Shown here: piece by piece, positions 1 to 10,175 of the stretch
Layout: each line of letters begins with the position of its first letter
How positions within the stretch are numbered: the stretch's first letter is position 1
DNA from: Poteriospumella lacustris
Lineage: Eukaryota > Sar > Chrysophyceae > Chromulinales > Dinobryaceae
Assembly: GCA_008000375.1 (NCBI GenBank)
Contig: SMOI01000208.1
Location: forward strand, 1-57,670
DNA length: 57,670 nt
Direction of reading: 5' to 3'
Program-made: the position numbers and the translations under genes
The notes under the pieces: generated by a model
Databases searched by the model: none
What the model was told of the DNA's origin: nothing
Seen by the model: only the letters and a program-made list of their open reading frames with translations

Positions 1-1040
1 GCGGGAATCAAGGTCACTCCCTCTGGCCAAGCCTTGTTGCCATCGTTGCGTACCCGCCATGTCTTGGTGAACGTGATCCCCGGGGCGATGACGGTGCCAT
101 CGGGATACGTCACGTGGCGAATGAAGCGTAAGGCGGGTTTCGGGATCCGTTGTGGGTTACGTTGCGGTTGCTGTTGCTGTTGCGGTTGCTGTTGTTGGTG
201 TGCTGCTGCCGACGCCGTCGTTTTCTTGATGACGGGTTCCGTGGTGATGACGGACACGTCGGACGGCAACGGAGGCGACACGGTGGCGTAGTGGGGCACA
301 TACGCCGTCGTTTCTGGTATCGAATGAGATGCGGGAGGAGGGCCGTGTGGATGTGGGGCGTATCCGTGATACGGTGGCGGTGGTGGTGGCGGTGGTGGCC
401 CGAAAAAGGAATGATACGCGGATGGTGGCGGTGGAGGCGGCGGCGGTGGCGAGGAGAAGTACTGCGGCGGACTGTGCGTGTGCGGTGGTAGAGGAGGAGG
501 GCCTCCGTGATGATGAAACGGCGGTGGAGGCGGAGGACCGTGGCCGTGGCCGTGGCCGTGGCCGTGACCGTGATGATGGCCACCGTGATGGTGGGGTGGT
601 CCATGATGATGCCCGTGAGGATGATGGTGGCCATGGTGGTGTCCACCGTGAGGAGGACCGTGATGATGCCCGTGATGATGCCCATGGTGATGTCTCCCAC
701 CGTAATGAGGAGGGAGTCCATGCTCCGGTGAAGAACGATACGGTCCATCGACGTAGAGGGCACGTTCATCACGCGATTGGTTGTCCACCGACGTGGCGCG
801 TGACCATGAATTCAACGAGGCGATGGGGTTCGACGGATCGATCGTCGAATCTCGGTACTTGATTTCAATGGACGTGGGATCAAAGCTTGGATCCTTGATT
901 TTGATAAGTGGAACCGTCGATGAACTGCTGCGTTCGCAGTTTTCACACAAGTTGTAATGGATGTCGGCCACAGACACATACCGAACACCGACAATCGGTG
1001 AAACATTGCAAATCTTGCATACTTTACCGTGGTGAGACAT
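1..1040 (-). CDS. NBR1-like autophagy receptor, 5' part (runs off the window)
   Basis: An open frame runs without a stop from an ATG at 1040 to base 1 (346 codons), so the 3' end lies outside. Residues 1-40 resemble a ZZ zinc finger: CKIC (residues 8-11), then GVRY and the LCENC pair. The middle CxxC of a canonical ZZ is absent, so only one of the two zinc sites can form. After an acidic/polar stretch comes a linker of HHHG and PPPP runs and a Gln-rich tract. The last 45 residues, with TYPDGT, PG, FTKTWRVRNDG and W-P-G, match the start of the four-tryptophan (FW, NBR1 Ig-like) domain. ZZ plus FW is the architecture of NBR1, a selective autophagy cargo receptor in the cytoplasm. A PB1 domain is not seen before the ZZ. 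An upstream exon is possible. Family assignment is good; function is inferred. Confidence 0.8.
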   Translation of the reverse strand, partial: MSHHGKVCKICNVSPIVGVRYVSVADIHYNLCENCERSSSSTVPLIKIKDPSFDPTSIEIKYRDSTIDPSNPIASLNSWSRATSVDNQSRDERALYVDGPYRSSPEHGLPPHYGGRHHHGHHHGHHHGPPHGGHHHGHHHPHGHHHGPPHHHGGHHHGHGHGHGHGHGPPPPPPFHHHGGPPPLPPHTHSPPQYFSSPPPPPPPPPSAYHSFFGPPPPPPPPPYHGYAPHPHGPPPASHSIPETTAYVPHYATVSPPLPSDVSVITTEPVIKKTTASAAAHQQQQPQQQQQPQRNPQRIPKPALRFIRHVTYPDGTVIAPGITFTKTWRVRNDGNKAWPEGVTLIP

Positions 1041-1252
1041 GTTTTCTGTGTGGTTCCTAACGACTTGGAGAAGTAGTCAAATTCCCAAACTGTCAACGCA
1101 CGTTGTTCAGTTGGACGCCAAAAACAAAAATGGAAAAAACCAAAATATAAACACCAAACCGCAAAGCCAGTTCTACTCCGTCTTCGCTATACAAATAAGT
1201 GTTTCGTTTGCAATCAATATTCCTATTCGAATATTGTGTGATGAACAGTTCG

Positions 1253-1289
1253 CACTGAACTGAACTGACGAGAACTGAACTGAACTGCC
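1253..1289. repeat. GAACT pentanucleotide repeat
   Basis: Interrupted copies of the five-base unit GAACT on the + strand. Confidence 0.8.
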
Positions 1290-1365
1290 ACTCCACTTCC
1301 CAAGACCTCCACTGTCACCAGGATGTGGTCGAGGCAGAGCGGAGCGGTGGGGTGGTGGTGGGGCA

Positions 1366-1432
1366 TGATGACGACGACGACGACGACGACGAAGACGACG
1401 ACGACGACGACGATGACGACAACGACAAAAGA
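1366..1432. repeat. GAC trinucleotide microsatellite
   Basis: A run of about 20 GAC units with scattered GAA and GAT variants. Confidence 0.9.
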
Positions 1433-1471
1433 CAAACGACAAAAGACAAACGACAAAAGACAAACGACAAC
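1424..1471. repeat. 14-bp minisatellite, three perfect copies
   Basis: The unit GACAAAAGACAAAC occurs three times head to tail (1424, 1438, 1452) and then decays. Confidence 0.9.
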
Positions 1472-1619
1472 AGGTATGTTGTACGTCGCCAGATGCAGTA
1501 TTCATCCATATGTATCATACCGTGTGACACAAGAGAATGTACTATTTTTGCACTGTCTCACTGTCTCCCATCTCGATTCCCGATTTTCGGGGTCAAATGA
1601 ACTCTCTCTCCCACCAGTG

Positions 1620-2480
1620 TCGACACTTTCTCACTCACAGAGAACATGTTTTGGGGAATCACTTCCCAACACCTTCGTCGATAATCTGTTGTGCGCACGA
1701 ATCGGAAAGGAACTGCAAACGAGCACGCGACCAGCGATCATCCCGCTAACCACAGAGATTGAGGATCAGTCACACAAGAGTGGATGTATTGTTTGCGCGA
1801 TTTTTTCATTGGAAATTGCTTGATTTTATGGGATACTTCCCAGCAAGCAAGAAAATCAATACTCTAACAGCCCAAACACAACATCCGACTTCCTGCCACT
1901 AGACCACTTATTTCGCTTCTGCCGACCAATGGATCTCCACGTGCGTTACTTGTCGTGACGGAAGCGCGGGTGAAGATACATCGGTCGTGAGAAGCGAAAC
2001 AAGTGATCCAGTGGCTGGAAGTCGGACGATGGCCACGCACCTGGAGGTACTCGGGTGCACTGTGTTTGGGCTGTAAGACCAAACGTCACGTCAAGGAACG
2101 CCCTAATGGTTGAGGTAATGGGGGGGGGGGTGTTGATTCCGTAGTGACCCTAAATCCAAGAGGGGCATCACTGTTGCTGTCTGCTATAGGTGCGGATTGC
2201 GACCGTACCCATTCGCGCTGCAAGATACGCTCATGGGTAGTCATGGGGCGACACTGGTGGCCATTTCGCGGTGTTGGATGTGCGCTATCTGCCTGAGCCG
2301 ATCGTGGGCGAAGCGCTGTGTCATTGGCAGCCAGCACGCGACAGAACAACGGAGCAGACCCCACTGTCACAACAGAAGCTGCAAGTGCTCCTCGACTGCA
2401 TCGAATCAGAGCTGCACAGTCGTTAGCTGATCCGTAGCGTACGCAAGATTGCAGTGCCCTTTTTACCTCTCCAATATGGC
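1620..2480 (+). pseudogene. Degenerate copy of the large P-loop NTPase gene
   Basis: Segments are collinear with the intact gene at 5991-9566. Bases 1620-1860 match about 6070-6346 (N-terminal part); 1885-1960 match about 7640-7720; 2175-2480 match about 7810-8110. The P-loop region (about 6350-7630 of the parent) is missing. Visible lesions: a 7-base deletion near 2268, where the parent has CCCGAGAACG, which breaks the frame; and a CAG-to-TAG change near 2425 in the counterpart of parent SRQLIR. No frame stays open across the copy, so it cannot encode the parent protein. Confidence 0.8.
1867..2074. repeat. Imperfect palindrome made of two opposed pseudogene fragments
   Basis: The ends are a perfect 14-bp inverted pair (ACAGCCCAAACACA at 1867; its complement ends at 2074). 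Inside, 1885-1960 is a forward copy of parent bases about 7640-7720 and 1960-2060 is an inverted copy of about 7616-7720. The left arm lacks about 30 bases present in the right arm. A transcript of either strand could fold into a long hairpin. Confidence 0.75.
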
Positions 2481-2489
2481 TACGAGGAA

Positions 2490-5400
2490 GCGACTAGACG
2501 TGTGACGACGTGTTACGTCTACAGCGACAGGAAGACTTGGGCAGATGACTAGGCCATTCCGGTGCTGTGCTTGACGGACACGAGACGGGTGATCTCGCTA
2601 TACCTGCCACGCCCAGTGCCGCCAGCCGCCGTGTTGGTGTTACCGTCCAGACGCGTCCCACGAACGTACTCCTGTTCGTCGATGTCGCTGGGTGAGTTTC
2701 GACAGACACCAACATGGCGGGCGGCGTGGCGCTCTGCGTTGGAGGTACAGTGAGGTCGCCCATCCCGTGCCTGTCATGCATAGCACCGACATCACGTTCT
2801 CACATACGCTGGTCGTTCGCCCCAGTCGCACGATTCAGTGAAGGCGAAGGCTACAGACCATGTCAACACGCGACATGCCGCCCGGTAGACGACATGTACC
2901 TGTGTACCCACCGTACCCATTGGTGCTGCAAGACACGCTCTTGGGCGGTTATGGGGGCGACACGTTTGGCCATTTCGCCCGAGAATGTGCGATCGCTATG
3001 GAGATGGAGGTTGTCTCACGCGTTTGTGAAGTGGCAGCGGTCGATTCGGCGCGTGAGCTGCGGTACCGGCAGTCGAGTCGGCCCACGGGAGGTACGTACG
3101 TCGGTGGGTGGTGGTGAGAGCGTAGTGTCGCTGGAGAGCGTCTCACGTGGGGTGGGCGTTGTGTTGTGTTGTGTTGTGCTTACGGTGGTGGTGTGTGGGC
3201 ATTCATTTGTTGGCTTTGTGCTATCTGCCTGAGCCGATCGTGGGCGAAGAGCTGCTCCACCGCATCCCACCGGAGCTTCAGAGTCGTCAGCTGATCCGTA
3301 GCGTACGCAAGATCGCGGTGACCTTTTGATGACCACTGTGAACAACCAACATGCCCACGAGGAAGCGACGAGACGTGCGATATCCGCAGCGACAGAAAGA
3401 CTTGGGTAGAGGACCAGGCCATTCTGGGCAGCGTATCAGGCCTTCTCGATGCTGTGCTTGACGGACACGAGGCGGGGATGCGGGCGCTTTACCTGCCACG
3501 CCCAGTGCCGCCAGCCGCCGTGTTGGTGTTACCGTCCAGACGAGTCCCACGAACGTACTCCTGTTCGTCGATGTCGCTGGGTGAGTTTCGACAGACACCA
3601 ACATGGCGGGCGGCGTGGCGCTCTGCGTTGGAGGTACAGTGAGGTCGCCCATCCCGTGCCTGTCATGCATAGCACCGACATCACGTTCTCACATACGCTG
3701 GTCGTTCGCCCCAGTCGCACGATTCAGTGAAGGCGAAGGCTACAGACCATGTCAACACGCGACATGCCGCCCGGTAGACGACATGTACCTGTGTACCCAC
3801 CGTACCCATTGGTGCTGCAAGACACGCTCTTGGGCGGTTATGGGGGCGACACGTTTGGCCATTTCGCCCGAGAATGTGCGATCGCTATGGAGATGGAGGT
3901 TGTCTCACGCGTTTGTGAAGTGGCAGCGGTCGATTCGGCGCGTGAGCTGCGGTACCGGCAGTCGAGTCGGCCCACGGGAGGTACGTACGTCGGTGGGTGG
4001 TGGTGAGAGCGTAGTGTCGCTGGAGAGCGTCTCACGTGGGGTGGGCGTTGTGTTGTGTTGTGCTGTGTTGTGTTGTGCTTACGGTGGTGGTGTGTGGGCA
4101 TTCATTTGTTGGCTTTGTGCTATCTGCCTGAGCCGATCGTGGGCGAAGAGCTGCTCCACCGCATCCCACCGGAGCTTCAGAGTCGTCAGCTGATCCGTAG
4201 CGTACGCAAGATCGCGGTGACCTTTTGATGACCACTGTGAACAACCAACATGCCCACGAGGAAGCGACGAGACGTGCGATATCCGCAGCGACAGAAAGAC
4301 TTGGGTAGAGGACCAGGCCATTCTGGGCAGCGTATCAGGCCTTCTCGATGCTGTGCTTGACGGACACGAGGCGGGGATGCGGGCGCTTTACCTGCCACGC
4401 CCAGTGCCGCCAGCCGCCGTGTTGGTGTTACCGTCCAGACGAGTCCCACGAACGTACTCCTGTTCGTCGATGTCGCTGGGTGAGTTTCGACAGACACCAA
4501 CATGGCGGGCGGCGTGGCGCTCTGCGTTGGAGGTACAGTGAGGTCGCCCATCCCGTGCCTGTCATGCATAGCACCGACATCACGTTCTCACATACGCTGG
4601 TCGTTCGCCCCAGTCGCACGATTCAGTGAAGGCGAAGGCTACAGACCATGTCAACACGCGACATGCCGCCCGGTAGACGACATGTACCTGTGTACCCACC
4701 GTACCCATTGGTGCTGCAAGACACGCTCTTGGGCGGTTATGGGGGCGACACGTTTGGCCATTTCGCCCGAGAATGTGCGATCGCTATGGAGATGGAGGTT
4801 GTCTCACGCGTTTGTGAAGTGGCAGCGGTCGATTCGGCGCGTGAGCTGCGGTACCGGCAGTCGAGTCGGCCCACGGGAGGTACGTACGTCGGTGGGTGGT
4901 GGTGAGAGCGTAGTGTCGCTGGAGAGCGTCTCACGTGGGGTGGGCGTTGTGTTGTGTTGTGTTGTGCTTACGGTGGTGGTGTGTGGGCATTCATTTGTTG
5001 GCTTTGTGCTATCTGCCTGAGCCGATCGTGGGCGAAGAGCTGCTCCACCGCATCCCACCGGAGCTTCAGAGTCGTCAGCTGATCCGTAGCGTACGCAAGA
5101 TCGCGGTGACCTTTTGATGACCACTGTGAACAACCAACATGCCCACGAGGAAGCGACGAGACGTGCGATATCCGCAGCGACAGAAAGACTTGGGTAGAGG
5201 ACCAGGCCATTCTGGGCAGCGTATCAGGCCTTCTCGATGCTGTGCTTGACGGACACGAGGCGGGGATGCGGGCGCTTTACCTGCCACGCCCAGTGCCGCC
5301 AGCCGCCGTGTTGGTGTTACCGTCCAGACGAGTCCCACGAACGTACTCCTGTTCGTCGATGTCGCTGGGTGAGTTTCGACAGACACCAACATGGCGGGCG

Positions 5401-5935
5401 GCGTGGCGCTCTGCGTTGGAGGTACAGTGAGGTCGCCCACCCCGTGCCGGTCATGCATAGCACCGACATCACGTCCTCACATATGCCGGTCGTTCGATCC
5501 AGTCGCGCGCTGCAGTGACTTCGTTGCGACAAACCACGTCAACACGCGACAGCCGCCCGGTAGAGCACATGTACCTGTATGCCAACCCCACGTTGGCAGG
5601 GTCTCTATGGCGATGAAGAGCCCGCTGCTGGAACGACGAGACGGCGACTGTGTACGAAACCGCCCTTTCATCGCACAAGGTGACTGTCAAGACGTGCGTC
5701 GACAGTTGTGACGCCCACGGACCAACGCCCGCCATCTGCAGCGGCAGTGGCGGCACCGCCATTCGGCATGTCCCCGGGACTAAAATCTCACCGTCTCATC
5801 AGAAGGGGTCCAGTGACGCCTGGGTTGCTTGGCCGCATCCTACGGCCCATTGTTCGTGTAATGTCGTGCCAAATGTTGAACGAAAGTGAAAGAGAATGTG
5901 TCCGTGGCAGTGGAGTATGCCTGAGGGACTGATTT
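2490..5935 (+). pseudogene. Rearranged, amplified pseudogene of the P-loop NTPase C-terminal half
   Basis: Scrambled pieces of the parent region about 7835-9240. Each unit has a forward piece like 8885-8960, then an inverted piece like 8840-9030, then forward pieces like 7840-7920, 7925-8110 and 8130-8220. The tail after 5480 includes a piece like 9195-9240 near 5590-5620. Stops and frameshifts occur throughout; open frames of 60-200 codons recur only because the unit is repeated. I see no evidence for a translated product. Confidence 0.75.
2563..5480. repeat. Tandem array of about 0.89-kb units, three full plus one partial
   Basis: Units start with TGCTGTGCTTGACGG at 2563, 3450, 4349 and 5238, giving lengths of 887, 899 and 889 bases; the fourth diverges after about 5450. 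The second and third full units look identical by eye except for 10 extra bases in a TGTTG tract near 4060. The first differs mainly near 2583-2600. Such identity implies very recent duplication, gene conversion or an assembly effect. Confidence 0.92.
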
Positions 5936-5990
5936 GTACATTCCAGGATCCACTGTAAATGCATATGTATAATACTTAGTTGCTAATAAA

Positions 5991-8900
5991 ATGTACTTCA
6001 AGAGGCCATGGTGTAGATTTTCAGGTTTCAGGTTTCATGTTTCAGGTTTCATGAAAAGAGGACCAAGGAGGCGTGACACTTTCGCACTGCCACGGAACAT
6101 GAGTGGGCACTCGAATGACTTTCCAATACCGTCGTCGATGACCTATTGCACACCACGAATTGGAAAGGACCTGGAAATGATGAAATACTATCAGTTTGAT
6201 GAAACGCAACCGGCGATCATCCCGCTAACCAGAGAGATTGAGGTTCGGCACCAGGCACAACAGGAGTGGATGTCTTGTTTGCGCGATTTCTTTTATTGGA
6301 AATTGCCTGATCTTATGGGACACTTCGCAGCAAGCAAGATAATCAATGCGAGGACCGTTGATAACTATACTACGTTTGGCATAATGTGTACCAAGGACCT
6401 CAGCAGACAATTTGCAATCACTTTCGTGATCATGCAGATGCTTTTTCATTTCGTCAACATTCCATTACGTGCGATCCGGCACCATTCCACTTTCATCTTC
6501 GAGCAACTACGTCCACATCTGACACCAGGAGGACGGAGTTCACTCGAGAAATGTGTAGCAACGTTACAAGGCCTGAACGACGTCGACGAAGAAGTGGATA
6601 TCGCCCCGTACCTATTTGACTCTGATCGGAACGTTCAAGACATACGCGCTTTACCACGACCATCTGACGGAAGTGGGACGTCTGTGAAAGCACTCGACCA
6701 AGGCTTCTTCAAGTCCTCGTGTCACAACTTGTTGTCAGACACCAACATGCCCTCTCCTGCTCAGATGTTGATAAAGCGACTTCTTGGATTAGTGAACTTG
6801 GCACATTGCATCCCTTCCCCTATCAAGTTCTATGCGAATTTTACAAGTTTGGTTCAAGGCTCAGGGTCTGGCAAGTCTCGAATGGCCAAGGAATGTAGCC
6901 AACGCTTCTACGTGGTGTACCTCTGCTTGCGTCCCGAGACGTCGTCGGGGGTTCCTCCAAGGTCTTTGCTGGCTACATCGTTACTGCGGTTAGCGGAGAC
7001 TGTCACAAGCGAGTACGAATGCAATGCGTGCTTCAATCGCTTTTTTGCAGCTATCTTTTATGTCATCGCGACGCAGGTCGACTGGGAAGCGTTCCGCACC
7101 GACGGCGTCGTTTCACCGGCGTCGTTTTGGGAGTACACCATGGTTACGCATGCGTCAGCCTTTGCGGAGGAAGTGTTAGAGGTATACAACGACTGGGATG
7201 CACATGGCATCCAACCCGGCCCCACATCCAACCATATGTACGAAGCATTGAAAGTGTTGAACCCTCCTGGCAGCACACAAGTCGGTCCGTTTCTGGTGGT
7301 GCTGGATGAGACAAGAGAGCTCTTGCGTGCTTGTCGGTACATGCCCGGTGAACCTTCTCTGTTTCTGCAATGGAGGCGCTGGTTAGCTAAGAGTAGGTCG
7401 ACATGGATCTATTCCTTTTTCTTGTTGCTGGATACCTCTTCCAGAATGGCGACAACCTTTCATCTACCAAAGGTCGTTGATGATCCTTCGGCACAAATCG
7501 CGTGTGAAGGCTCCCAGCTGCTACGTCCCATTTTCGAATTCCCGTTCCTTGGCCCGTGGCCACTACCCGGTCAACTTCGACAGGCCTTACAGAACAGACC
7601 CAGCGCCGCACCCACCCGAGTACCACCCAGTGCGTGGCCACCGTCCAACTTCCAGCCACTGGATCATCTGTTTCGCTTCTCCCGTCCCCGGTATCTCCAC
7701 GTCCGCCCGCGTGACAACGTCTTCACAATCAACGCCTTAATGGATAAGGTGATTGCAGAGGTGACAACGAATCTGCTCTCCGATACCGTCATCACTTCCA
7801 ACCTGCTTCCTACCGTCGCTGTCTGCTACCGGTACGGATTGCGACCGTACCTATTCGCGCTACAAGACACGCTCTTGGTTAGTCATGGGGCGACACTGGT
7901 GGCCATTTCGCCCGAGAACGTGTTAGATGTGCGCTATCTGCCCGAGCCGATCGTGGGCGAAGCGTTGTGTCATTGGCAGCCCGCACGTGACAGAACAACG
8001 GAGCAGACCCCACTGTCACAACAGAAGCTGCATGTGCTGCTCGACTGCATCGAATCAGAGCTTCACAGTCGTCAGCTGATTCGTTGCGGTTCCAAGGACG
8101 ATCGCGGTGCATTAGCGACTTCATTGTACCTCCTACATGCTTACGAGGAAGCCACGAGACACGCGCCATCCGGGACGACAGATATTCTTGGACAGGCAGT
8201 CGCCGCAGAAGCTACGGCATCCAGTGATGCATATCAGACCTTCTCCGGTCTGCTCTGCGTACAGGACTGGATCGCTGCCCTGGCAGGTGCACCGATCGGG
8301 GTGACAGAGCTCCCCAATCGCCTGGCGCGTGTGATGCAGTCGGCCATGAGTTTCACGGGATGGACCGTCGCCGAGGAGCCCATCATTCCGGAGATGCTGC
8401 AATACGCCTGGTGTCATCGCGTGGGGTATGTGTGCAACGACCAGGAGCCTGCCACCGACCTGGTGCTGCCGTTGGTGCGTAAGCGGTCCACCAGTGGGTC
8501 GATCAAGGTTACCAGGCCCGTTGCGGCAATCCCAGGAGAAGGTGAGAAGAGGACGGTCAACACCAACATCCCTGTCATCACTACTAAGCCAACGAAGCCA
8601 GGGACCACTCGAATGTCCTCCAGGGCTTCGGCGGTGGGGCCCACCAAAGCAACGATGGGCGCCGCTGGTAGCACGCTCGGAGACGAGATGGACACCGAAG
8701 GTGCCATGGCCGACCTCGCGCAGGCCAAGCAGCAAGGCTTCCTGCCCGTCGACAGTGCGGGTCTAGGTGCTGTCGCCATTCAGGTCATTCAAAACGCGAA
8801 GGATATCGGTCTTGGGGACGCGTATCGCTACTGTCGCTTGCAAGCGGCGCGACTGGATCGAACGGCTGGCACAAGCGAGGATGTGTTGTCGGTGCTGTGC

Positions 8901-9566
8901 ATGACGGGCACGGGGCGGGTGACCTCGCGCTACCTGCCACGCCCGGTGACGCCAGCCGTGTTGCTATTCGTGGAGATGGTGGACCCTGTGGCATCGACAG
9001 ATGGGAGTACGTTCGTGGGACTCGTCCTCAATGGATTCAACGAGCAGCTTGTAGGCGCCGCCGCGAAGGCTAAGCTAGAGGCCTTGACAACACACGACAG
9101 GCGCCAGCTAGAGGAGAGGTACCTCGCAGAGTATATGAACTCTACGTTGGCCGAGCAATACTCATTGATTGGTCGGAATCTGGTCGGCAGACTACCCAGT
9201 AATTACGATGTGGGTGCCTATGAAGAGCCCGCTGGTGAGAACGATGAGGCGGTGGCGATGGCTTCCGAACCCGTACCCCCATTGAGCAGCAAGAAGTCCG
9301 CCAGACTACTGGGCAGCGATGACTTCAACGTGGGTTCGTTTGCTGCGGAGGACGACGCGATGGCGGCTGCGTCGGAACCTGTACGACCACCAACCGAAGC
9401 CAAAGGCAAATCCCCCGCTATCGCCGCCGTCGGTACAGCAGCATCTGCGACGGCAGAAGCCGCGCCGCCAGTGGGCCCACCGTCGTCTGTCCCCTGGACT
9501 CACACAGATATCACTGTCACATCGGAAGGCATCCAGCGACACCTACGAGTCTACTGGGTCGCGTAA
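5991..9566 (+). CDS. Large P-loop NTPase of Crinkler/RHS-like character
   Basis: A single open frame of 1191 codons. Walker A is GSGSGKS (residues 290-296); a Walker B candidate is FLVVLDE (434-440) with D439/E440. The phrase VQGSGSGKSR after a family-specific lead-in resembles the NTPase domain of Crinkler-like and related fungal/oomycete proteins; I cannot name an exact family. The C-terminal third (from about residue 840) is rich in Pro, Ala and Glu, with two similar stretches around ASEPV before PP. No signal peptide or membrane segment. The start is uncertain: Met1, Met21 (6051) and Met37 (6099) are all possible, and an 8-base TTTCAGGT repeat lies between the first two. Homology with the pseudogene copy begins near 6070, which favours a later start. 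It is the only intact member next to an array of its own pseudogene fragments. Confidence 0.75.
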   Translation: MYFKRPWCRFSGFRFHVSGFMKRGPRRRDTFALPRNMSGHSNDFPIPSSMTYCTPRIGKDLEMMKYYQFDETQPAIIPLTREIEVRHQAQQEWMSCLRDFFYWKLPDLMGHFAASKIINARTVDNYTTFGIMCTKDLSRQFAITFVIMQMLFHFVNIPLRAIRHHSTFIFEQLRPHLTPGGRSSLEKCVATLQGLNDVDEEVDIAPYLFDSDRNVQDIRALPRPSDGSGTSVKALDQGFFKSSCHNLLSDTNMPSPAQMLIKRLLGLVNLAHCIPSPIKFYANFTSLVQGSGSGKSRMAKECSQRFYVVYLCLRPETSSGVPPRSLLATSLLRLAETVTSEYECNACFNRFFAAIFYVIATQVDWEAFRTDGVVSPASFWEYTMVTHASAFAEEVLEVYNDWDAHGIQPGPTSNHMYEALKVLNPPGSTQVGPFLVVLDETRELLRACRYMPGEPSLFLQWRRWLAKSRSTWIYSFFLLLDTSSRMATTFHLPKVVDDPSAQIACEGSQLLRPIFEFPFLGPWPLPGQLRQALQNRPSAAPTRVPPSAWPPSNFQPLDHLFRFSRPRYLHVRPRDNVFTINALMDKVIAEVTTNLLSDTVITSNLLPTVAVCYRYGLRPYLFALQDTLLVSHGATLVAISPENVLDVRYLPEPIVGEALCHWQPARDRTTEQTPLSQQKLHVLLDCIESELHSRQLIRCGSKDDRGALATSLYLLHAYEEATRHAPSGTTDILGQAVAAEATASSDAYQTFSGLLCVQDWIAALAGAPIGVTELPNRLARVMQSAMSFTGWTVAEEPIIPEMLQYAWCHRVGYVCNDQEPATDLVLPLVRKRSTSGSIKVTRPVAAIPGEGEKRTVNTNIPVITTKPTKPGTTRMSSRASAVGPTKATMGAAGSTLGDEMDTEGAMADLAQAKQQGFLPVDSAGLGAVAIQVIQNAKDIGLGDAYRYCRLQAARLDRTAGTSEDVLSVLCMTGTGRVTSRYLPRPVTPAVLLFVEMVDPVASTDGSTFVGLVLNGFNEQLVGAAAKAKLEALTTHDRRQLEERYLAEYMNSTLAEQYSLIGRNLVGRLPSNYDVGAYEEPAGENDEAVAMASEPVPPLSSKKSARLLGSDDFNVGSFAAEDDAMAAASEPVRPPTEAKGKSPAIAAVGTAASATAEAAPPVGPPSSVPWTHTDITVTSEGIQRHLRVYWVA
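6017..6052 (+). repeat. TTTCAGGT octamer repeat in the 5' coding region
   Basis: Four or five imperfect copies encode alternating Phe/Gly/Ser/Arg residues. They may be untranslated if initiation is at 6051 or 6099. Confidence 0.7.
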
Positions 9567-10175
9567 CGGTGGCCTGTCCGTTTGTTTGCCCAATTGTTTG
9601 TTTGCCTATTCGTTTGCTTGCATATTCGTTTGTTTGAATATACGTTTGCTTTCTTGTTTGCCAGAACTGTCATATCATATCATGTCCCCGCCAAATATGT
9701 GTCAGAACACGTCGCGTCTAAGTGCGGTAGGCACTGGCCGAGGCAGACAGGAATGACAACAGAAATGACACCGTATGTGGCCTTGGCCTTATGTTCCTCC
9801 CACCATGTGGCTAAGGGGGCCATCCCAGGGAATATAGCCGCCATTGTTGAACACCCAGACCCGAGACTGCGGACAACGCCAAAGTGAACGGCTGTTTCTA
9901 CAAACTGGGAACTTTGGGGAAACAGTTAGGAGATGACTCCTTCTTTGACGGCATCCAGATATCTTTTTTCGATCGACGCGACGAGAAAAAAAGACTGTTC
10001 TCAATGCGCAACTCCTCGTGCAGAAAAAGGACGGTGTGAGCGTGGTTCATATTAAAGAAGAAGAAGAAGACGATTTTTGTGTTTACCTCTGACCTGAGTA
10101 GTCCATAGGTGGTTCAAACGAAGACAGACAGGAACAAAGAGAGATAGAGAAAGGAAAGAAAAAAAAGGTTTCGTG
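9567..10175. other. Intergenic region with TTTG-rich repeats
   Basis: No gene supported. 9581-9665 is an irregular array of CGTTTG/TTTGC words. A GAA tract lies at 10057-10071 and a purine-rich stretch with an A-run precedes the Sel1 gene start. Confidence 0.5.

Larger units (their letters stand above)
1041..1619. other. Intergenic, simple repeats
   Basis: No convincing gene. It lies between the divergent NBR1-like start and the pseudogene array and probably holds the NBR1-like promoter. It contains GAACT pentamer repeats, a GAC/GAT trinucleotide tract and a 14-bp minisatellite, listed separately. Reading frames here are repeat-driven (poly-Asp or poly-Thr) and are not supported. Confidence 0.5.

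Noticed and set aside
110-862. Overlapping frames on both strands (His/Arg- and Arg/Asp-rich) at the left edge
   Set aside because: They are other-frame readings of the repetitive His/Pro linker of the NBR1-like gene, whose own frame is open to the window edge and has domain matches.
1323-1823. Poly-Thr and poly-Asp frames
   Set aside because: Produced by the GAC microsatellite and 14-bp minisatellite; no conserved sequence.
2860-5117. Frames of 60-200 codons recurring every 0.89 kb
   Set aside because: The recurrence only reflects the tandem DNA repeat. The segments are out-of-frame or inverted pieces of the NTPase gene.
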